Source: Nonomuraea fuscirosea
Lineage (GTDB): Bacteria > Actinomycetota > Actinomycetes > Streptosporangiales > Streptosporangiaceae
Direction of reading: 5' to 3'
Length of the DNA: 64,000 bases
NCBI RefSeq assembly: GCF_003001935.1
Contig: NZ_PVNG01000001.1
Coordinates: 620,001-684,000 of the forward strand
The position numbers and the translations under genes were made by a program. How positions within the stretch are numbered: position 1 is the first letter of the stretch; every line of letters starts with the position of its first letter. Below, piece after piece: positions 17,543 through 25,822 of this stretch. Below the pieces are notes generated by a model. The model was not told where the DNA came from. It saw nothing but the letters and a program-made list of their open reading frames with translations, and ran no database searches.

Positions 17543-18130
17543 TCAGCTGCCGACCGGTTCGGCGCGCAGCCGCGCCGAGTGCTTGACCAGCGCGATCAGC
17601 ACCTCACGGCTCGACTCGCGCTTCCTCGCGTCACACATGATGATCGGAACGGACGGGTTGAGCTGCAGCGCCAGGCGCACCTCGTCCAGCTCGAACGTCG
17701 GCGCCCCCTCGAAGCAGTTGACCGCCACCACGAACGGCGTCCCGCGCCGCTCGAAGTAGTCGACCGACGGGAAGCAGTCGGCCAGCCGCCGGGTGTCGGC
17801 CAGGATGACCGCGCCCAGGGAGCCCTCGGCCAGCTCGTCCCACACGAACCAGAAGCGTTCCTGCCCGGGCGTGCCGAACAGGTACAGGACGTAGTCGCTG
17901 CCCAGCGTGATGCGGCCGAAGTCCATCGCCACGGTGGTGGTCCGCTTGGCCTCGACGGACGTGAGGTCGTCCACGCCGATGCCGCGGTCGGTCAGCACCT
18001 CCTCGGTGCGCAGCGGCCGGGTCTCGGAGACGGCGCCCACCATGGTCGTCTTGCCCGCGCCGAACCCGCCCGCGACCAGGATCTTGATCGCCGTCGGCAG
18101 GCGCGGACGCTCAGAGCGAGCGAAGACCAT
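17543..18130 (-). CDS. cvnD: Conservon small GTPase-like protein CvnD
   Basis: A protein of 195 residues. The P-loop GGFGAGKTT is at residues 21-29, the switch region has DFGRITLGSDYVLYLFGTPGQERFWFVWDEL, and VVAVNCFEG stands where the NKxD motif lies. This is the MglA/Ras-like CvnD of actinobacterial conservons, thought to act with CvnA-C as a membrane-associated heterocomplex like a G-protein-coupled system. It is the last gene of a minus-strand cvnABCD operon; its start overlaps the end of cvnC by 20 bases. Confidence 0.93.
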   Translation of the reverse strand: MVFARSERPRLPTAIKILVAGGFGAGKTTMVGAVSETRPLRTEEVLTDRGIGVDDLTSVEAKRTTTVAMDFGRITLGSDYVLYLFGTPGQERFWFVWDELAEGSLGAVILADTRRLADCFPSVDYFERRGTPFVVAVNCFEGAPTFELDEVRLALQLNPSVPIIMCDARKRESSREVLIALVKHSARLRAEPVGS

Positions 18131-18488
18131 CGAGCACCGCCCTGTACATCTTCATGTCGTGCATGTCCACCTCGGATCGTGGTTCCTGCGCGGAGACGAG
18201 TTCACGGTCGAACAGGTCGCCGAGCAGCACCCGGATCGTGCCGGCCGGCAGATCCAGGTAGGCGGCTATCTCGGCGACGGACTTGGGCTCGCGGCAGAGC
18301 TGGATGATCCGCAGGTGCTCCGGATCGAGCCCCGCGTCGGGCCCGGGGGGAGGGCCCACCGCCAGCGCCATGGAGATCAGGTCGAACCTGCCGTGGGCAG
18401 GCTGGGTACGGCCGCGCGTGACGACATAGGGCCGGATGATCTCCGGATCCACCCAGTGCTCGTCCGTGGGATCGTCGGTGCCTCTCAC
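18111..18488 (-). CDS. cvnC: Conservon protein CvnC (DUF742)
   Basis: A protein of 125 residues beginning at GTG 18488, which overlaps the cvnB stop as GTGA. It shows the DUF742 pattern: IIRPYVVTRGRT, then a winged-helix-like stretch LDPEHLRIIQLCREPKSVAEIAAYLDLPAG (split here only by description), and VLLGDLFDRELV. The domain is confined to conservon operons and is believed to bridge CvnB and CvnD. Gene order and the chain of overlaps leave little doubt. Confidence 0.92.
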   Translation of the reverse strand: MRGTDDPTDEHWVDPEIIRPYVVTRGRTQPAHGRFDLISMALAVGPPPGPDAGLDPEHLRIIQLCREPKSVAEIAAYLDLPAGTIRVLLGDLFDRELVSAQEPRSEVDMHDMKMYRAVLDGLRSL

Positions 18489-18904
18489 CGGTCGCTCCTG
18501 GCGATGGCCTCGGCGTTGCGGGCCCCCGAGGTCAGGTATTGGCCCACCCGGGCCACCAGCATCGCCATCTCGTACGCGACCAGCCCGATGTCGGCGTTCT
18601 GCGCGCACAGCACGGCCAGGCAGGCCCGCTCGCCCGCGGTGGTCACGATGAGGAACTGGTTCTTCCACTCGACGACCGTCTGCCGCACCTCGCCGCCGGA
18701 GATGTGGTCGGAGACTCCCTTGGCCAGGCTCTGCAGCCCGGAGGCCACGGCGGAAAGGTGCTCGCCGTCGGTCCGCTGCAGGCCGGCCGAGGAGGCCATG
18801 AGCAGCCCGTCCGACGACAGCACGATGGCGTGCTCGGTCTCCTTGATCCGGCCGACCAGGTCGTCGAGCAGCCAGTTGAGGTCGGTTCCCGTCGACGGGG
18901 TCAT
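18485..18904 (-). CDS. cvnB: Conservon roadblock/LC7 protein CvnB
   Basis: A protein of 139 residues of the roadblock/LC7 fold: LNWLLDDLVGRI, HAIVLSSDGLLMASS, LSAVASGLQSLAKGV and FLIVTTAGERACLAVL follow the family in order. Roadblock proteins regulate small Ras-like GTPases, here CvnD. The ATG overlaps the stop of cvnA (ATGA at 18901-18904), so synthesis is coupled to the sensor kinase. Confidence 0.93.
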   Translation of the reverse strand: MTPSTGTDLNWLLDDLVGRIKETEHAIVLSSDGLLMASSAGLQRTDGEHLSAVASGLQSLAKGVSDHISGGEVRQTVVEWKNQFLIVTTAGERACLAVLCAQNADIGLVAYEMAMLVARVGQYLTSGARNAEAIARSDR

Positions 18905-21342
18905 GCTTCACCTCCGGGCTGCTCGTCCATCATCTCGGCCGCGCGGGTGCGGCCGAGACGGGTGCCTGACTGCAGAGATCCCATCATCGCGCGGATCTCC
19001 TCCGGCGAGCGCTCGTCATCGTCCTCCTCGAGGTCGGGCTGCGTGGGTGTGTCGTCACGCAGCGCTGGCGCCAGGTTGGCCTGGGGCACGCGCAACGGTA
19101 GCCCCGATGGGGTGAACTCGGCCACAGGTTGCTGCTCCGGGTCGGCCGGCTTCTCGGTCGCCGTTTCTGGGGCGGGTGCGGGGGTGCCGGCGGGCGCGGG
19201 GGCCGGCTCCGGGGCCGGGGCCGGGGCCGGCTCCGGGTCGGGCACGGGGGTGGGACGCGACACGGGCCGGGGTTCCGGCCTGGTCGAGGGCCTGGTCCCG
19301 GGCCCGTTCTCCGGCGTGGCCGCGGGACGCGGGACGGCCGTGGGCCGGCCGGGCTTGAGCGTGCGCACGTTCTCGGCCGAGGCCGGCCGGCTCGCCGCCG
19401 CCACCGCCGGCTGCCTGCGCGGCAGCCGGTCGCGCCCTTCGCCGTCGTGCGGCTCGGGCGTGGGGTCGAGCTGGACGAGCTCCTGCGGCAGCAGGACGAC
19501 GACCGTCGTGCCACCGTACGGGGACGACTTCAGCACGACCTGGATCTCGTGCCGCCTGGCGAGCTGGCTGACCACATAGAGGCCCAGCCGGGCGGTGCCG
19601 GTGATGCGGAACTCCGGCGGGTCCGCGATGCGCTCGTTGGCGGCCTCGAGGTCCTCGGGCTTCATGCCGAGGCCGCGGTCCTCGATCTCGATCACGTACC
19701 CGTTGGCCACGAGCTGCCCGCTGACCTGCACGTTCGTGTAAGGAGGCGAGAACGACACGGCGTTCTCGATCAGCTCGGCGAGCAGGTGGATGACGTCACC
19801 GACGGCCCGGCCGACGAGCACCACGTCGCCCATCGGCATGAGCGAGACCCGGGTGTAGTCCTCGACCTCGGCCAGCGCGCCGCGGACCACGTCCACCATG
19901 GGGACCGAGCGCCGCCACGTACGGGCGGGCGCGGAGCCGGACAGGACGATGAGGTTCTCCGCGTTGCGCCGCATCCGGATGGCCAGGTGGTCGAGCCGGA
20001 AGAGCTCCTTCAGCTCCTCGGGGTCGGTCTCGCGGCGCTCCATCACGTCGAGGACGGTCAGTTGGCGGTGCACCAGGCCCTGCGTCCTGCGGGCCAGGCT
20101 GAGCAGGATGTCGCGGATGCTGCGGCGCAGCTCGGCCTGCTCGGCGGCGACGCCGATGGCGGTGCGCTGGACCGTGTTGAACGCCTGGCCCACCTGGCCG
20201 ATCTCGTCGTCACCGAAGTCGAGCGCGGGCGCCTCCTTGGCGACGTCGACCTCCTCGCCCTGGCCGATGCGCTCGACGATGCCGGGCAGGCGGTCGTCGG
20301 ACAGCTCGTGGGCGGCGTCGCGCAGCTTCTGCAGCTGGGCGAACAGGGAGCGGGCCGTGGTGATGGAGAGCATGATCGAGGCGATGACCGCGAGCAGGCC
20401 GAGGCCGCCGGCCAGGACCAGCCGGACGATCACGTTGACGGCGACCGGCACCGTCCGGTCGACCACGCGGTCACCGGCGTCGAGCACCATCGTGTTGAAG
20501 TCGGTCAGGAAGCGCTCGGTGGCCGACCTCCACTCCGTGGCGGTGAACGGCAGGCTCAGGGCGCTCTGGTCGTAGGCCATGACCCGCTTCTCCAGGCCCT
20601 GCAGCCGGACGGCGGACTGCCCCTTGATCAGCTTGTCGTAGGCGGCCCGGTCGAAGTCGGGCAGGTCGGTCGCGGCCTGTTCGGCGGTGATCCGCCAGGA
20701 GCCCACCGCCTGGGAGAAGTCGGCCAGGGTGTCGGGGGTCAGCCGCCCGTCGGCGAGCGCGCCGGCCAGCAGCGCGTCCTCCCTGGTCAGCAGCTCTCTG
20801 GCGCGGCTCAGGGCGAGCAGCGAGCGGACGTCCTTGGCCAGTTCCTTGTCATCGAGCGTCGCCAGCGAGCCGTAGAGGCCGTAGATGGGGTCGATGACGT
20901 CGGCGTAGGCGTCGGACGTGCGCGTCTGGTCGAACCGCCCGGCGTCGATGCTCTTGCGGACGTCCTTCAGCGATTCCAGCCGCTTGAGCATCTCGGCCAG
21001 CCGCTCGTCGCCCTGGTCGTCCAGAGCGAGGTCCACCACGCTGGAAGCTGCCGACTCGCGGAAGGCCGCGTGGAAACGGTCGGTCTGCTTACGCTGAGTT
21101 TCCAGTTCTTTGCGAGATTGGGCGGTCTTCTCGCTCAGTCTCACCATCGAAATCCGGCGCTCTTTTTGCAGCGCGAAGAGCAATGGGTCGCTCGGGGCCG
21201 ACACAGCGCTGTCGAGTTGGGAGACCCAGAGGAGGTTGACTCCCTCACGGAGGGTGACCCACGCGGCGAAGACCCACAAGGCCGCCAGGGAGAGCAGCAT
21301 GGCCGTGATCTTGGTCCGCAGCCGCGTCTTGCGGAAGCGCAT
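18901..21342 (-). CDS. cvnA: Conservon sensor histidine kinase CvnA
   Basis: A protein of 813 residues from ATG 21342 (GGTGGA upstream). The first membrane helix is at about residues 12-30 and is followed by a large extracytoplasmic nitrate-sensor-like region. A second helix (LVLAGGLGLLAVIASIMLS) leads to a HAMP-like segment, a coiled stretch, and an HATPase domain with LLAELIENAVSFSPP and IEDRGLGMKPED. The C-terminus is a Pro/Ala/Glu-rich disordered tail of about 200 residues. It heads the cvnABCD operon, divergent from a terpene synthase gene, with 194 bases between starts. Conservons control development and secondary metabolism in streptomycetes. Confidence 0.93.
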   Translation of the reverse strand: MRFRKTRLRTKITAMLLSLAALWVFAAWVTLREGVNLLWVSQLDSAVSAPSDPLLFALQKERRISMVRLSEKTAQSRKELETQRKQTDRFHAAFRESAASSVVDLALDDQGDERLAEMLKRLESLKDVRKSIDAGRFDQTRTSDAYADVIDPIYGLYGSLATLDDKELAKDVRSLLALSRARELLTREDALLAGALADGRLTPDTLADFSQAVGSWRITAEQAATDLPDFDRAAYDKLIKGQSAVRLQGLEKRVMAYDQSALSLPFTATEWRSATERFLTDFNTMVLDAGDRVVDRTVPVAVNVIVRLVLAGGLGLLAVIASIMLSITTARSLFAQLQKLRDAAHELSDDRLPGIVERIGQGEEVDVAKEAPALDFGDDEIGQVGQAFNTVQRTAIGVAAEQAELRRSIRDILLSLARRTQGLVHRQLTVLDVMERRETDPEELKELFRLDHLAIRMRRNAENLIVLSGSAPARTWRRSVPMVDVVRGALAEVEDYTRVSLMPMGDVVLVGRAVGDVIHLLAELIENAVSFSPPYTNVQVSGQLVANGYVIEIEDRGLGMKPEDLEAANERIADPPEFRITGTARLGLYVVSQLARRHEIQVVLKSSPYGGTTVVVLLPQELVQLDPTPEPHDGEGRDRLPRRQPAVAAASRPASAENVRTLKPGRPTAVPRPAATPENGPGTRPSTRPEPRPVSRPTPVPDPEPAPAPAPEPAPAPAGTPAPAPETATEKPADPEQQPVAEFTPSGLPLRVPQANLAPALRDDTPTQPDLEEDDDERSPEEIRAMMGSLQSGTRLGRTRAAEMMDEQPGGEA

Positions 21343-21378
21343 TATATCCACCCGGTGAAAGTCACATGTTGTACGCCA

Positions 21379-21531
21379 GTCACCTGACGTGCGGTGACGC
21401 TGGCCATCATATCGATCAAGGGACTCTAGCGCACCGGCAAAGTGCCTCTCAAGCAACAGTATTCACACTTGTCCGGCTATTGACACAATATAGTCAAATT
21501 CCCCCCAAAATGGGTCAGAAACGATATTGTG
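21379..21531. promoter_or_regulatory. Divergent control region of cvnA and the terpene synthase, with two inverted repeats
   Basis: This stretch is clearly more AT-rich than its surroundings. It holds GTCACC (21379-21384) facing GGTGAC (21393-21398), on the cvnA side, and an exact 8-bp pair CACAATAT (21484-21491) and ATATTGTG (21524-21531) around the terpene synthase start. A TTGACA at 21480-21485 could be a -35 element, but no good -10 is seen at the right distance. The repeats are candidate operators; no regulator is identified. Confidence 0.45.
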
Positions 21532-21536
21532 GGCAA

Positions 21537-22571
21537 GTGACCGACGCTGCCTCCGTTTATTTCCGCATCCACAATGACCTCGCTGACCAGCTCCTTCGGC
21601 AGTCACATCAACTGGCCGGCGTGCCACCGGAGGACCGTGGCGGCATCCTGCGAACGGCGCTCGACTCGGCCCCTGACGTGGCCCGCCTGCTGAGCCCGTA
21701 CACCGCCCTTTTCGCGGACGGAGACAGTGCCGGCAGCCGGCTGGCCTTCAGCTGCCTGTCGGCCGCGGCCACGTTCCCGGGGGCGCGGCGCGAGCAGACG
21801 GCCGACCTCGGCGCCCTGAGCACGATCCTGTTCGGCGTCGACGACATCACCGACAACGTCGCGGGGGAGTGGACCGACCGGGACGTCACGGCCCTTTTCC
21901 GGCGGCTGTCCTCCGTCCTGACCGGTGAGCGAATCGAGGCGGGGCCGGGGACCCGGCCCATGGATCAGGCCCTGCACGCCTGGCAGACGTGGTGCGATCG
22001 CTTCCGCGGGTACGGCGCCGCCGCCGCGTACGCGCCGCTCCTGGCGGAGCAGCTGGAGCTCACCGGCGCCGCCATGGCGCAGGAACGCGTCTGGGCGACC
22101 GGCGGCGAGCCGTGGCCCACCTATGAGGAGTACCTGCCCAACGCCACCGTCACGTTCCTCTACCACACGTGGTGGCTGGCGGCGCTCGGGATCTGCGGCC
22201 CGAGCCCGGCCGACGCCGCCGTCTGGGATTCCGTCGGGGAGGTCACCGAGCTCGGGGCCGCCTGCCTGCGGCTGGCCAACGACGTCAGGACGTTCCAGCG
22301 GGAGCGGAGCGAGGGCAAGCCGAACGCGGTCCTCATCCTCGAACGCGCGGGCCTGCGTACCGAGGCGGCCGTCGAGCAGGTGTCGGCGCACATCCGCGAG
22401 CTCAACGCGGACTTCACCCGGGCGCTCACCGGCCTGCCCGCCGGCCTGGAGTGGGTCGCCGACGGGCAGCGCAGGTGCGTGTTCTTCAGCGGCGGCTGGT
22501 ACATGGCCAGGGACACGCACGCGTACACCGTCCGTGACCTCGCCGCGGATGCGGACGCTCATCGCGGCTGA
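21537..22571 (+). CDS. Class I terpene synthase
   Basis: A protein of 344 residues from GTG 21537 (ATG 21510 would add nine residues). It contains both metal-binding motifs of class I cyclases: the Asp-rich FGVDDITD (D102, D103, D106) and the NSE-type triad NDVRTFQRE (N248, T252, E256). The fold is all-helical and the length typical. Such enzymes ionise a diphosphate and cyclise the cation. Downstream on the opposite strand lie a class II cyclase, with which it overlaps by 13 bases tail-to-tail, and a P450. It may act after the class II enzyme on a bicyclic diphosphate. Neither start has a strong ribosome site. Confidence 0.85.
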   Translation: MTDAASVYFRIHNDLADQLLRQSHQLAGVPPEDRGGILRTALDSAPDVARLLSPYTALFADGDSAGSRLAFSCLSAAATFPGARREQTADLGALSTILFGVDDITDNVAGEWTDRDVTALFRRLSSVLTGERIEAGPGTRPMDQALHAWQTWCDRFRGYGAAAAYAPLLAEQLELTGAAMAQERVWATGGEPWPTYEEYLPNATVTFLYHTWWLAALGICGPSPADAAVWDSVGEVTELGAACLRLANDVRTFQRERSEGKPNAVLILERAGLRTEAAVEQVSAHIRELNADFTRALTGLPAGLEWVADGQRRCVFFSGGWYMARDTHAYTVRDLAADADAHRG

Positions 22572-24118
22572 ACCGCCCGTGCCCGCCGGACGAGGTACGA
22601 CGACGCGATCACCGCAGCGCGGGCCACGGCGGTGGGCACGTACAGGTCCTTGTCGTGCCAGAGCGGCGGATGGTCGCCGCCGGCCCGGCCCGCCACGTGT
22701 GCGTGACCCCGGTCCGCCGCCTCAAGCCGCCGCGGGTCGCCGTGTCCCGTGGTCAGCAGCAGGATCTGGATCGCGTACGCGGTCTCCTCCGCCGTGCCCT
22801 CCCAGCGGCCCCACGAGCCGTCCTGCCGCTGGGTCCGCAGCGTCCACTCGGCCGCCGCGCGCACCGCGTCCCGCGCGGACTCCCCGCCGAAGGCGTCCAG
22901 CGCCAGCGCGCAGCTCACGGTGGCGTAGTACGGGGAGGCGTGCCACCGGTCCGTCCAGCTCCCGTCCGGCTGCTGGCGGTCGCGGATCCATCCGGCCAGT
23001 TCAGCGACGGCCTCGTCGTAACGCGGCGCGGCGGCGGGTACGCGGCGGACGTACTCGCCGAAGGCGTCCAGGATGTGCGCGTTCACACTGACCGAGACGC
23101 CCTGCTCGCCGGGCCAGGTGGAGAAGTGCGTGCCGGCGCGGAACCCCCACAGGCTGTCCGGCTCGTACGGCGCGTCCAGCAGCGCCAGCGCGTACAGCGC
23201 CACGGACGTCGTGTCGGCGTCCGCGGGCAGCCCGGGACCGGCGGGCGTGCCGGCCGGGCCGATCGCCGTCCTGATGTCGGCCACCATCTCCGGCGGCACC
23301 TCGATGTCCACGCCCGCGCGCAGCAGCCAGCTCAGCACCCAGCCGCGTTCGAACACGGTGATGGGCAGCCCCACGGGAACGGGCCCTCCGTACAGCCGGA
23401 CCACCGCCTCCAGATGCCCGCGGGCCGGATCATGCGCGTCACGTTCCCCGTGTTCACCCAGCCAGGCGGCGGTCGCCGCGGGTGAGGCACCGACGCTGCC
23501 GATCGGCGTGGGCCGGATGCCGGGCGCTCCGGCGGCGGCGTCGGAGGCGATCTCCAGGGCGTGCAGCAGCTTCTCCGGCACCTCCATGCCGGACCTGACC
23601 CGCGACCTGACGACGTGGAGGGCGTCATAGCTCATGGCCGCGGGCAGCGGGATCGGCGCCTGACCGGGTAAGTCCTCGACGCGCTGGTTGATCCGGGCCA
23701 CCAGCGAGGGGACGATGTGCTCGATCGCCGGCATGTCGGGCAGGTCGAGCGGGCCGCTCAGCCAGGTGGTGAGCACCCGCAGGCCGCGTTCCGCCGCGCC
23801 GGCCAGGCTCGCGCGATCGGTGTCCGGGTCCGCGCGCGTCAGCGCCGCCAGGATGCCCTCGGTGGCGCTCAGGGTCGGCACGACGCCGTACCCGTCGGGC
23901 GCGCCCCAGGCGCCGTCCTGCCGTTGCGTGCGGATCAGGTAGTCGATGCGTTCCCGGTGCCCGGTCAGCCAGGGGGCCAGGGACACGAGCCGGCCGGTCT
24001 CGTAGACCGAGGTCGAGACCTGGCCCCACGGCCGCAGCATGAGGCTCGTGACCAGTTCGCCCGCTTCCGCGGTGATGTCCGTTCCCGCGGTGGTGTCCGC
24101 GGCTTCGCCGATGCTCAC
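22559..24118 (-). CDS. Class II terpene cyclase (prenyltransferase/squalene cyclase-like repeats)
   Basis: A protein of 519 residues from GTG 24118, which overlaps the P450 stop (GTGA). It is a beta-gamma didomain of alpha-alpha barrels with QW-type repeats QRQDGAWG (about 65-72), QQPDGSW (382-388) and QRQDGSWG (430-437). FERGWVLSWLL and WHDKDLYVP match bacterial class II diterpene cyclases. The acid motif reads DADTT (D300-T304) rather than the usual DxDD; D302 would be the catalytic acid. From memory, DxDTT is reported for Streptomyces drimenyl diphosphate synthases. So the product is a bicyclic C15 or C20 diphosphate, made by protonation without loss of diphosphate. Confidence 0.85.
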   Translation of the reverse strand: MSIGEAADTTAGTDITAEAGELVTSLMLRPWGQVSTSVYETGRLVSLAPWLTGHRERIDYLIRTQRQDGAWGAPDGYGVVPTLSATEGILAALTRADPDTDRASLAGAAERGLRVLTTWLSGPLDLPDMPAIEHIVPSLVARINQRVEDLPGQAPIPLPAAMSYDALHVVRSRVRSGMEVPEKLLHALEIASDAAAGAPGIRPTPIGSVGASPAATAAWLGEHGERDAHDPARGHLEAVVRLYGGPVPVGLPITVFERGWVLSWLLRAGVDIEVPPEMVADIRTAIGPAGTPAGPGLPADADTTSVALYALALLDAPYEPDSLWGFRAGTHFSTWPGEQGVSVSVNAHILDAFGEYVRRVPAAAPRYDEAVAELAGWIRDRQQPDGSWTDRWHASPYYATVSCALALDAFGGESARDAVRAAAEWTLRTQRQDGSWGRWEGTAEETAYAIQILLLTTGHGDPRRLEAADRGHAHVAGRAGGDHPPLWHDKDLYVPTAVARAAVIASSYLVRRARAVQPR

Positions 24119-25491
24119 GCGGCACGCGTCCGTCCGGCCGGGTGCAGCTGGAGGAACAGCTTCTGCTTGGGTCTCAGGGTGGCTCCCCCGGGTACGGGCT
24201 TCAGTTGCTGCGGATTGGCCACGACCGGCCGGAACCTGCTCATCACGTTCGCGATCACCAGGGACGCCTCGATGTAGAACAGGTGCTGGCCGAGGCAGAC
24301 GTGCGGGCCCACGCCGAAGGGCACGAACGCGTAGCGGTGCGCCAGCGCGGCCTTCTCGTCGGCCCACCGCTCCGGGTCGAACTCCAGCGGCCGGGGCCAG
24401 AACTCCTCCAGCCGGTGGGTCGTGTACGGACTGATCAGCACCTGCGAGCCCGCCTTGATCGGCACGCCGCCGATCTCCGTGTCCGCCACCGTCTGGCGCG
24501 GGACGACCCAGGCGTTCGGATAGACGCGCAGCAGCTCCTGGAGCACCATGCGGAGGTAGGGCATCTGGGCGACGTGCGAAGGACGTACCGGATCGCCGCC
24601 CACCACCCGGTCGACCTCCTCCTGCAGCCGGTCGCGCACGCCGGGGTGGTCGTGCAGCACCTGCCACAGCCAGATGAGCGACATGGCCGTGGTCTCGGAG
24701 GCGGCGCCGTAGATGTTCACCAGGTCGTCGCGCACCTGCCGCAGGTCCGCCTCGCCCTCCTTCTCCAGCCTGGCCGCGAGCAGCGCAGAGACGACCTCCT
24801 TGCTCCGGGTCTTCTCGTGCCGTGCCTGCTCGATGAGGGGGTAGACGATCTCGTCGATCTTCTTCGCCGACCGCAGGAAGGCGCGGTCGCCGGGCACCCT
24901 GATCGAGTACGGGGCGAAGGGGAGCAGCATGCGGAAGCCGATCGAGGTCGCGCACGTGGCGAACTCGGGCGCCAGCCGTTCCGCGGTGTCACGGGAGATC
25001 CGGCCGCCGAACAGCACTTTGATCACGGTGTCGTTGACGATCGAGGTCATCTGGTGCTCAAGGTCGATCGGCCGCCCCGTGATCGAGAAGTCGTCCAGCT
25101 CGGAGATGCGCGCGGCGATGGTATCGGCCATGTCCTCGGCCAGCGAGGCGGTGTAGCGGGCGGTGAAGAGCGGCTGGAGGATCTTCCTCGCGGACGCCCA
25201 GCTCTCGCCCTCGCCGAGGATGCTGTGCCCGATCAGGCGCTGCAGCGGCCGCCAGAACACGCCCGCGCGGACGAAGTTGGTCCAGTCCGTCTTGAGCACC
25301 TGCTGCACGTGGTCGGGATGCGAGATGAGGTACGGGCGGAACGGCCCGAGGTGGAGCCGGACGACCCGCCCGGCGGCGTCGGTGCCCATCCTGGCCAGCT
25401 CGGTGACCGGGTCGCTCACGAGTCTGGGTATGGCGTGGTGGGTGGGAACGACATGAGGTCTGGTGGTGAGGGTTCCCTTGGCGTGCGGCAT
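24115..25491 (-). CDS. Cytochrome P450
   Basis: A protein of 458 residues. The haem-ligand motif is FGVGPHVCLGQ with Cys399; the K-helix ExxR is ELLR (319-322), the I-helix oxygen-binding motif is GAASETT (262-268), and PERW follows at FDPERW. There is no N-terminal membrane anchor, as usual for bacterial P450s. It is the first gene of a two-gene minus-strand operon with the class II cyclase, so it most likely hydroxylates the terpene scaffold. Redox partners are not encoded nearby. The 331-base gap upstream separates it from the divergent prenyl synthase gene. Confidence 0.93.
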   Translation of the reverse strand: MPHAKGTLTTRPHVVPTHHAIPRLVSDPVTELARMGTDAAGRVVRLHLGPFRPYLISHPDHVQQVLKTDWTNFVRAGVFWRPLQRLIGHSILGEGESWASARKILQPLFTARYTASLAEDMADTIAARISELDDFSITGRPIDLEHQMTSIVNDTVIKVLFGGRISRDTAERLAPEFATCATSIGFRMLLPFAPYSIRVPGDRAFLRSAKKIDEIVYPLIEQARHEKTRSKEVVSALLAARLEKEGEADLRQVRDDLVNIYGAASETTAMSLIWLWQVLHDHPGVRDRLQEEVDRVVGGDPVRPSHVAQMPYLRMVLQELLRVYPNAWVVPRQTVADTEIGGVPIKAGSQVLISPYTTHRLEEFWPRPLEFDPERWADEKAALAHRYAFVPFGVGPHVCLGQHLFYIEASLVIANVMSRFRPVVANPQQLKPVPGGATLRPKQKLFLQLHPAGRTRAA

Positions 25492-25822
25492 GACAGTGAT
25501 CCCCGATCCGGATGCGATGGCACACGAGAGCCGAGCGGCGCCGGCGTCCGTGCTGCCTGCGTGTCTGATGGGTGAGAGGCGGCGTGTGATCAGATGGGAG
25601 GAAGTGCGAGTCGCGGGGCGGCTCGAGTGGCTGTGGCCGGCTCAGCGGGCGCCTTTGCGGACGCCCTGATCGCAGGAGCCCCGAACGCCACTTGTGATCC
25701 CTCCATCGCTTACGGTGCCCGTCTCACATCACGGACATCTCCTGACAAAAGTCAACCGTCTGGTGGAGTATCACATGCTTGTGCATGTAGATTCAAGATC
25801 GTACCCGGGGTAGGAGCGCCAG
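25492..25822. promoter_or_regulatory. Divergent control region of the P450 and prenyl synthase genes
   Basis: No gene is seen in these 331 bases. The right third is AT-rich for this genome and contains an inverted repeat ACATGC-TTGT-GCATGT (25774-25789), just before TAGATT (25789-25794), which could be a -10 element for the plus-strand gene. The repeat would overlap that promoter, as an operator would. Confidence 0.4.
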
